Shown here: piece by piece, positions 57,060 through 64,000 of the stretch | How positions within the stretch are numbered: position 1 is the stretch's first letter | Layout of the letters: every line of letters begins with the position of its first letter | Assembly (NCBI RefSeq): GCF_025398335.1 | Contig: NZ_JAODOO010000001.1 | Location: 328,331-392,330, forward strand | From: Clostridium sp. CX1 | GTDB taxonomy: Bacteria > Bacillota > Clostridia > Clostridiales > Clostridiaceae | Direction: 5' to 3' | Length of the DNA stretch: 64,000 bases | Position numbers and translations under genes: made by a program | The notes under the pieces: model-generated | What the model was told of the DNA's origin: nothing | The model's database searches: none | Seen by the model: the letters and a program-made list of their open reading frames with translations, nothing else

Positions 57060-60000
57060 GTCACTCCCTACATGGGAGTGTGGATTGAAATTAAAGAACA
57101 GCTTATACAACTTTTAGAAGGTAAGTAGTCACTCCCTACATGGGAGTGTGGATTGAAATTGCTACAGATATTCCGAAAAAGTTGCCAGCATCCTTTGTCA
57201 CTCCCTACATGGGAGTGTGGATTGAAATCTATAGTTGTATGGGGAAAGAGTGCTGAGAATTTAGGTCACTCCCTACATGGGAGTGTGGATTGAAATTGTA
57301 GTATTATAATTATTACTTGTATCGTAAGGTCACTCCCTACATGGGAGTGTGGATTGAAATAAACTCACTATAGAAAAAGAAAATAAGATAACAGGTCACT
57401 CCCTACATGGGAGTGTGGATTGAAATCTTTATAGGGATGAATATTACAACAAGGAAACAGGTCACTCCCTACATGGGAGTGTGGATTGAAATTTTCTGTC
57501 TAAGCATACCTTATGACAGATTAGATGGTCACTCCCTACATGGGAGTGTGGATTGAAATAAGAATGTTATACGGTGATGGAAAAGGTATTATAGGTCACT
57601 CCCTACATGGGAGTGTGGATTGAAATTGCTATGGCTCTTAAATTTTCTGCTGTCACCCTATGTCACTCCCTACATGGGAGTGTGGATTGAAATTTACCCC
57701 ATTCATCAAATGCTCTATTTATAAAACGTCACTCCCTACATGGGAGTGTGGATTGAAATAATTATAAAGAGAAAGGAGCCTAAAAGTGTATGAAGTCACT
57801 CCCTACATGGGAGTGTGGATTGAAATTTAGCTGTGGTCTAGCACTAGAAATTGATTATTGTCACTCCCTACATGGGAGTGTGGATTGAAATCTAAGTAAC
57901 TTCCAGCTTTTTTACTAGTTGAATCTGTCACTCCCTACATGGGAGTGTGGATTGAAATGATAAGAATATAAAGATAAGCTGATGGATGAATAGTCACTCC
58001 CTACATGGGAGTGTGGATTGAAATACCTAAATCACTCCCTTTAGGTATTTACTCTCACGTCACTCCCTACATGGGAGTGTGGATTGAAATTATGACAGTA
58101 AGACCAATGACAAGTGATAATGAGTCACTCCCTACATGGGAGTGTGGATTGAAATAATTATAAAGAGAAAGGAGCCTAAAAGTGTATGAAGTCACTCCCT
58201 ACATGGGAGTGTGGATTGAAATTAAGTCAGAATTTTGTGAACTTATCTGTTATGTGGTCACTCCCTACATGGGAGTGTGGATTGAAATTACTTATAAAGA
58301 TAACAGATTTATAGATGATGTGTGTCACTCCCTACATGGGAGTGTGGATTGAAATATCTAAGTAGTCTATAGCAGATTGTATCTTAACATGTCACTCCCT
58401 ACATGGGAGTGTGGATTGAAATTTCTTGTGCAAAAGTAGAAGGTAGTGGAGCATCTTGTCACTCCCTACATGGGAGTGTGGATTGAAATCCTACAATAGG
58501 TTTAGACTCTGCTATGTTTTTGTCACTCCCTACATGGGAGTGTGGATTGAAATTCCTACCTCATAAGGACAAGTACCATAGTACAAAAGTCACTCCCTAC
58601 ATGGGAGTGTGGATTGAAATCATAACAATAGCTGAATCGTCTTTAGTAGTCCTAGTCACTCCCTACATGGGAGTGTGGATTGAAATAAAGACGGAAGATA
58701 AAATAAAAGCTGGGTATTTATGTCACTCCCTACATGGGAGTGTGGATTGAAATCACCAACCTAACATATTTTTACTCCTTTTTATTAGTCACTCCCTACA
58801 TGGGAGTGTGGATTGAAATTCCTGGATATCCTAACTTAAAAGAAAAGACAGGAGTCACTCCCTACATGGGAGTGTGGATTGAAATAGTTTCCTGACTCAA
58901 CCACACGAAAAGGAAGAGTAGGTCACTCCCTACATGGGAGTGTGGATTGAAATTGAAATTATTACGACATTAAAGGAGTGAGATAATAAAGTCACTCCCT
59001 ACATGGGAGTGTGGATTGAAATAATCAAAGGCACATCTTGATGGTGTGCTATTTTCGTCACTCCCTACATGGGAGTGTGGATTGAAATAATATCCGTTGC
59101 ACAATAATCTAAGTGGTTGGTTATGTCACTCCCTACATGGGAGTGTGGATTGAAATAATTTAACCATTTATTGTTTTATACGTATAATTTAGTCACTCCC
59201 TACATGGGAGTGTGGATTGAAATATCTATAGCTTTTTTCTTTAATAATTTGATTAAGTCACTCCCTACATGGGAGTGTGGATTGAAATCTGTTAACAAAG
59301 GAATGAAGGGCATATGTGCTAAGTCACTCCCTACATGGGAGTGTGGATTGAAATTACAATGTAAGCAATGGCGTTGCTAATAGTCCTTTGTCACTCCCTA
59401 CATGGGAGTGTGGATTGAAATTATAGTCTTTGCTCCTGTCCATTTGTAACGACCAGTCACTCCCTACATGGGAGTGTGGATTGAAATTCCAATAATCATT
59501 GGTACCGCATAGGTAGAAAATTGTCACTCCCTACATGGGAGTGTGGATTGAAATCAGCATAGTTTTATATCTATCTTCACCTTTTAAGTCACTCCCTACA
59601 TGGGAGTGTGGATTGAAATTAAAATTCCGAACTATTAAATTAATTCTATTATGTCACTCCCTACATGGGAGTGTGGATTGAAATCCATACATAATCATCT
59701 TTTAGACATCTACATTTTGTCACTCCCTACATGGGAGTGTGGATTGAAATATTACTTTACTTCCTCCTTATTTTTATAAATTTTGTCACTCCCTACATGG
59801 GAGTGTGGATTGAAATACACACAAGTAACTAGAAAAAACGTAATAGGTTGTCACTCCCTACATGGGAGTGTGGATTGAAATTGTAAATGGTGATAGAAGG
59901 TATAGAGCAAGCGATTGTCACTCCCTACATGGGAGTGTGGATTGAAATATTAAATTGCCCCTCTGTTGTCCAGTAATAATTGGTCACTCCCTACATGGGA

Positions 60001-61949
60001 GTGTGGATTGAAATCATCATCTATAAGTCTTGTACTTAAATCTTTACTGTCACTCCCTACATGGGAGTGTGGATTGAAATAAAATGATGCAACTTTAATC
60101 ACTGATACAGTTAAAGTCACTCCCTACATGGGAGTGTGGATTGAAATAAAATGATGCAACTTTAATCACTGATACAGTTAAAGTCACTCCCTACATGGGA
60201 GTGTGGATTGAAATTGGATATAATGCGAATTAAATTTAAGGAGGATTTAGTCACTCCCTACATGGGAGTGTGGATTGAAATGCTAGAGGTGCTATAAAAG
60301 GACCTGGCAGTGTAGAGTCACTCCCTACATGGGAGTGTGGATTGAAATTAAAAGTTGCTAGGCGTAAAAGAAGTAAGTATCAAGTCACTCCCTACATGGG
60401 AGTGTGGATTGAAATAGTAAGAACTTATACAGATGAACAACTAAAGAACATGTCACTCCCTACATGGGAGTGTGGATTGAAATTTATGACAATGTAATTA
60501 CTATAATGTCAGTGGTTAGTCACTCCCTACATGGGAGTGTGGATTGAAATGCAATTGGAGGAAAAGGCGAACAAAACAGATTTAGGTCACTCCCTACATG
60601 GGAGTGTGGATTGAAATAGCATTAACAAGCATTACTGACGCTTCAGCAACAAGTCACTCCCTACATGGGAGTGTGGATTGAAATAAGTTTTAGTTGCGTT
60701 AATTGAAGGGATTGCTGAGTCACTCCCTACATGGGAGTGTGGATTGAAATTTTTAATTCAAACTTACCTTCTTCTGTTTCATTAACGTCACTCCCTACAT
60801 GGGAGTGTGGATTGAAATCTATCATCATCTAACAATTTTTTAATCCTAGTTTCTGTCACTCCCTACATGGGAGTGTGGATTGAAATTTGAAGTCAGGATC
60901 GGGAAAGTCCTGGGCTATTGGAGTCACTCCCTACATGGGAGTGTGGATTGAAATATACAAGGCAATCAGTACTGCGATATAAACGAGGTGTCACTCCCTA
61001 CATGGGAGTGTGGATTGAAATCTTTGTACCACACATAAATCCCATAATATAATCTAGTCACTCCCTACATGGGAGTGTGGATTGAAATCTCAAAAATTGT
61101 ACGAAGCTTTATACAAATATAAGTCACTCCCTACATGGGAGTGTGGATTGAAATCTCAAAAATTGTACGAAGCTTTATACAAATATAAGTCACTCCCTAC
61201 ATGGGAGTGTGGATTGAAATCTAAGAGCTATATAATAGACCATGATTACACTGGGTCACTCCCTACATGGGAGTGTGGATTGAAATAACTGTAGATGAAA
61301 AAGGCTGGGAGCTTTCTGCGTCACTCCCTACATGGGAGTGTGGATTGAAATATTTTGGTATCAATAGCTAAGTTATCATCATTAAAGTCACTCCCTACAT
61401 GGGAGTGTGGATTGAAATCTCAAATTTTACTTTATATTGATTCCAAAGAGTTGTCACTCCCTACATGGGAGTGTGGATTGAAATATCGACTTTTCTAGCG
61501 TTTGCCGCGGTAATAGGGTCACTCCCTACATGGGAGTGTGGATTGAAATCTCTAAAGATTTCTCATATTTATACTTTTCCTCTGGTCACTCCCTACATGG
61601 GAGTGTGGATTGAAATAATTCTAAAATAACTAACGTAAATGACCCTTTAGTCACTCCCTACATGGGAGTGTGGATTGAAATATCTAGGCTTGAAGTTCCT
61701 AAGTATTTTTTCTCTTGTCACTCCCTACATGGGAGTGTGGATTGAAATAATTCAATATAGATACTGCAACGTGGTCATTAGAGTCACTCCCTACATGGGA
61801 GTGTGGATTGAAATAGTAATGATGATGACACTGACATACCAGGAACTTTAGGTCACTCCCTACATGGGAGTGTGGATTGAAATCTTTTAATTACAAAACA
61901 AAACTCTGGCATAATGCGTCACTCCCTACATGGGAGTGTGGATTGAAAT
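57060..61949 (+). CRISPR. Type I-C CRISPR array, 74 repeats by eye
   Basis: The repeat is 32 bp, beginning GTCACTCCC and ending GTGTGGATTGAAAT, with the short stem ACTCCC/GGGAGT. I counted 74 copies and 73 spacers, most 33-36 bp long. All copies look identical, including the last one. Three spacers occur twice: 57760 and 58156, 60081 and 60147, 61089 and 61155 (approximate starts). Short ORFs inside the array are artefacts of the repeat. After the last repeat a 35-base spacer-sized segment is followed by an IS21-type element, so the array end may lie beyond it. Confidence 0.95.
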
Positions 61950-62051
61950 TAAATCATGTGTGCTTTCTGGCACTGAATTATCTATGTTGTCAACGGCAAT
62001 TTAAAAATCCATAAAAAAGTCACTAGAAAAATACAGAGAAAAGTTACTAGG

Positions 62052-62840
62052 TTATTTAGACAAGAGGGTATTTATAACATCCTTTTTATTATTTAAGAAT
62101 TCTTTTCTATCCTTAAGTCTATAGGAATCTCCTTTGATGTTAACTACAGTAGCATGGTGTAGAACTCTATCTAGAATAGCTGCGGCAATAGTATTATCAC
62201 AGAAAACTTCTCCCCATTGAGAGAAGGATTTATTAGAGGTGAATATTGTCGCACATTTTTCATACCTTCTTGCTATAAGTTGGAAGAAAAGGTTAGCTCC
62301 TTGAATATCCATAGGAAGATAACCTATCTCATCTATTATAAGGAGCTTATATTTAGAAAAATGTTTAATCTTAGAAGCCAGCTTGTTTTCAAAATGAGCC
62401 TTATTTAGTTGAGTAATAAGATCCTGGCAGCTTATATAGTAAGTTATATACCTATGCCTGGCGGCAATTATTCCTAGGGCTATTGCAAGATGCGTTTTAC
62501 CGACGCCCGGAGGGCCTAGAAAAACAACATTTTCTGCATTGTTAACAAACCTTAGTGTTGCTAGTTCATCTATCAATTTTTTATCTATAGAGGGCTGAAA
62601 ATCTAGGTCAAACTCTTCTAGAGTCTTTTTATAGGGAAAAGCAGCAACACTTACTTGTATATCGGCTGCTCTTTTATCCTTAAATTTCACTTCTTCCATC
62701 AGCAGATAATCAAGAATTTCTACAACATTCTGATCTTCCTTTAAGGCTCTTTCCAAATAGTTATCAATTATATTATACGTATTTGTTAGATCCAGTGCTT
62801 GAAGATTTTCTTTAACTCTTTCATATGCCAACCTATCCAT
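62052..62840 (-). CDS. istB: IS21 helper ATPase IstB
   Basis: A 262-residue AAA+ ATPase. Walker A is FLGPPGVGKTHLAIAL (about residues 107-115) and Walker B is LLIIDEIGYLPMD; IFTSNKSFSQWGEVF is a sensor segment. IstB selects target DNA and activates IstA. It overlaps the end of istA by eight bases and appears intact. Confidence 0.93.
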   Translation of the reverse strand: MDRLAYERVKENLQALDLTNTYNIIDNYLERALKEDQNVVEILDYLLMEEVKFKDKRAADIQVSVAAFPYKKTLEEFDLDFQPSIDKKLIDELATLRFVNNAENVVFLGPPGVGKTHLAIALGIIAARHRYITYYISCQDLITQLNKAHFENKLASKIKHFSKYKLLIIDEIGYLPMDIQGANLFFQLIARRYEKCATIFTSNKSFSQWGEVFCDNTIAAAILDRVLHHATVVNIKGDSYRLKDRKEFLNNKKDVINTLLSK

Positions 62841-64000
62841 TATTTATTACCTCCCCGAACAAACTATCAAGTATTTTAAGATCTCTACATTCCACTTCAG
62901 AGATTCCGCGATAGCGATCAGATAGATCATATATACTATTCTTGTACACCTTTGATTCTTTTGAAGATATCTTATCGTAGTGCGTCTTCGTTACAATCAT
63001 ATTGTGTTTGGTATCAGGTATATTATGAGTTGCTATAAGTATCTCATTATGATAAACTTTAAGTAGGTTTTGGGTGGATAGAACTGTAACTTCTTTTCCT
63101 ATGTATTCTGGTGGGACAGAATACTTGTTGTTCTGGAAAGAAATCAAGCAGTCCTTTTCCACTTTTCTTATTTCATTAATATTTAGCACATATTCTCTAT
63201 CTATCTTGTTTAAATTTTCTCTACTAAGTCTATCAAAGGGCACTTCGTTTGTAGTTGAATGTGTTCTAGAGTTTACCTTGTCACACCAGGCTAGCGCCTG
63301 TTTATTTAGGTCATCAATGCTTTCAAATCGTATTCCTACAAAGAAATTCTCTCTAACAAACCGTACTGTTCTTTCTATTTTTCCCTTAGTTTGCCCTCTA
63401 TATGGTCTGCACAGTATAGGCTTAAATCCATAAAATCCAGCAAAGTCTTCAAATAGCGGATTAAGCTTTGAATTTTCTTGTTTTAGAACCCTTTTTATTA
63501 CTACCTGTTTCATATTGTCATAAAGGATTTCATCAGGATAACCTCTAAAGTACCTAAACGCATTGTTATGACACCTTACTAGTGTTGTGGTTGTCATATC
63601 TGTTACAAATTCAATGTACCTTGTTCTTGAGTACCCTAAAACCATAAGAAAGCAGTATAAGTTGCGCTTAATGCTGTTTTTGTCTATGAACTCACCAAAG
63701 TGCCCCCAATCTACTTGTCCTTGCTTTCCGGGTAAAGTTTCAAATCTTACAGTTGCTTTGTTATTAAGCTTTCGCTTAATAGATTTAACATATTTCTTTA
63801 CAATTCCCAGCTTACCAGTATATCCATTTTCTAAAATAATCTCATATATTCTAACTGCAGTATATGGTGCTTCTTCAAGCAAGCTGTTTATCATGGGTTT
63901 AAAATCATCTAACTTTGAAGGTTTAGGCTCCCTTAGTGTGTACTTAGGTTTGCCTTCTGAAGTAGCATATTTTTTAGCAGTACGCCAATCTATATTATAC
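62833..64000 (-). CDS. istA: IS21 transposase IstA, 5' partial
   Basis: The frame is open to the window edge, so the N-terminal helix-turn-helix is missing from view. The DDE catalytic domain is visible: GQVDWGHFGEF (first Asp), DEILYDNMKQVV (second Asp) and GKIERTVRFVRENFF (Glu). A C-terminal beta-barrel (LISFQNNKYSVPPEYIGKEV) follows. The earlier residues (about 63895-64000) continue without a stop, so ATG 63894 is not the true start. Confidence 0.92.
   Translation of the reverse strand, partial: YNIDWRTAKKYATSEGKPKYTLREPKPSKLDDFKPMINSLLEEAPYTAVRIYEIILENGYTGKLGIVKKYVKSIKRKLNNKATVRFETLPGKQGQVDWGHFGEFIDKNSIKRNLYCFLMVLGYSRTRYIEFVTDMTTTTLVRCHNNAFRYFRGYPDEILYDNMKQVVIKRVLKQENSKLNPLFEDFAGFYGFKPILCRPYRGQTKGKIERTVRFVRENFFVGIRFESIDDLNKQALAWCDKVNSRTHSTTNEVPFDRLSRENLNKIDREYVLNINEIRKVEKDCLISFQNNKYSVPPEYIGKEVTVLSTQNLLKVYHNEILIATHNIPDTKHNMIVTKTHYDKISSKESKVYKNSIYDLSDRYRGISEVECRDLKILDSLFGEVINNG

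Larger units (their letters stand above)
61985..64000 (-). mobile_element. IS21-family insertion element (right end, 5' truncated by the window)
   Basis: The end begins TGTTGTCAACGG at 61985. Inside it AAAAGTCACTAG (62015-62026) and AAAAGTTACTAG (62039-62050) recur 24 bp apart, like the multiple transposase sites of IS21 ends. The istA and istB genes follow on the minus strand. The other end and any target duplication lie outside the window. Confidence 0.8.

Noticed and set aside
58514..61288. ORFs within the CRISPR array encoding repeated SLPTWECGLK-type peptides
   Set aside because: They are translations of the 32-bp repeat and change with each spacer; no RBS or protein family supports them.
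62217..62408. Plus-strand ORF opposite istB
   Set aside because: It is an antisense shadow of a clear AAA+ ATPase gene.

Overview
The window is low-GC DNA with Shine-Dalgarno-led genes, sigma-A type promoters (TTGACx, 17 bp, TATAAT-like) and many hairpin terminators. This points to a Firmicute, most likely a Clostridium-type anaerobe: there are radical SAM and ferredoxin-type proteins, an iron alcohol dehydrogenase and DUF362. No species is named. I saw no rRNA or tRNA gene.

Layout. 1-8.8 kb holds mixed housekeeping and regulatory genes: an effector-binding domain, a penicillin-binding-like serine hydrolase, a PadR/DUF1048 operon, a Cys-rich orphan protein, a B3/B4-domain plus radical SAM pair, and purine nucleoside phosphorylase divergent from a Crp/Fnr regulator. 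8.8-14.3 kb has an ECF sigma factor and a DUF4179 anti-sigma-like protein, then a response regulator, kinase and ABC exporter. The sigma gene, the DUF4179 gene and the start of the regulator each look damaged by a one-base change. 14.5-22.7 kb holds an RND efflux pair, an MFS transporter, an exonuclease-BRCT protein and a DUF362 ferredoxin protein.

22.8-31.7 kb is the most striking region. A rifampin phosphotransferase gene (rph) is split in two by a 6,159-bp integrated element. The element has its own large serine integrase, a resolvase with res-like dyads, a small HTH protein, two small unknown genes and arr, a rifampin ADP-ribosyltransferase. Joining the flanks at the shared TGTTTGT core restores one rph frame of about 872 codons. 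Joining the element ends gives a nearly symmetric attP with GTGCTAA/TTAGCAC arms. An element carrying one rifamycin-inactivating enzyme has therefore disrupted the gene for another.

31.7-47.8 kb contains an ABC-F ATPase, a TetR-controlled second Rph-like phosphotransferase, a MutS2-like ATPase without a Smr domain, an AdhR-like aldehyde-stress regulon (alcohol dehydrogenase, aldo/keto reductase, MerR) with two operators in 19-bp-spacer promoters, and several small genes. It also has gene remnants: a MocR-like deletion fusion, a pentapeptide-repeat tail, a decapitated PadR-DUF4180 gene and a dead ISL3 transposase.

49-62 kb is a complete type I-C CRISPR-Cas system (cas3-cas5-cas8c-cas7-cas4-cas1-cas2) followed by an array I counted by eye as 74 near-identical 32-bp repeats. 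The array ends abruptly, exactly one spacer length after the last visible repeat, at an IS21-family element (istB, istA) that runs off the window. The array may therefore continue beyond the insertion.
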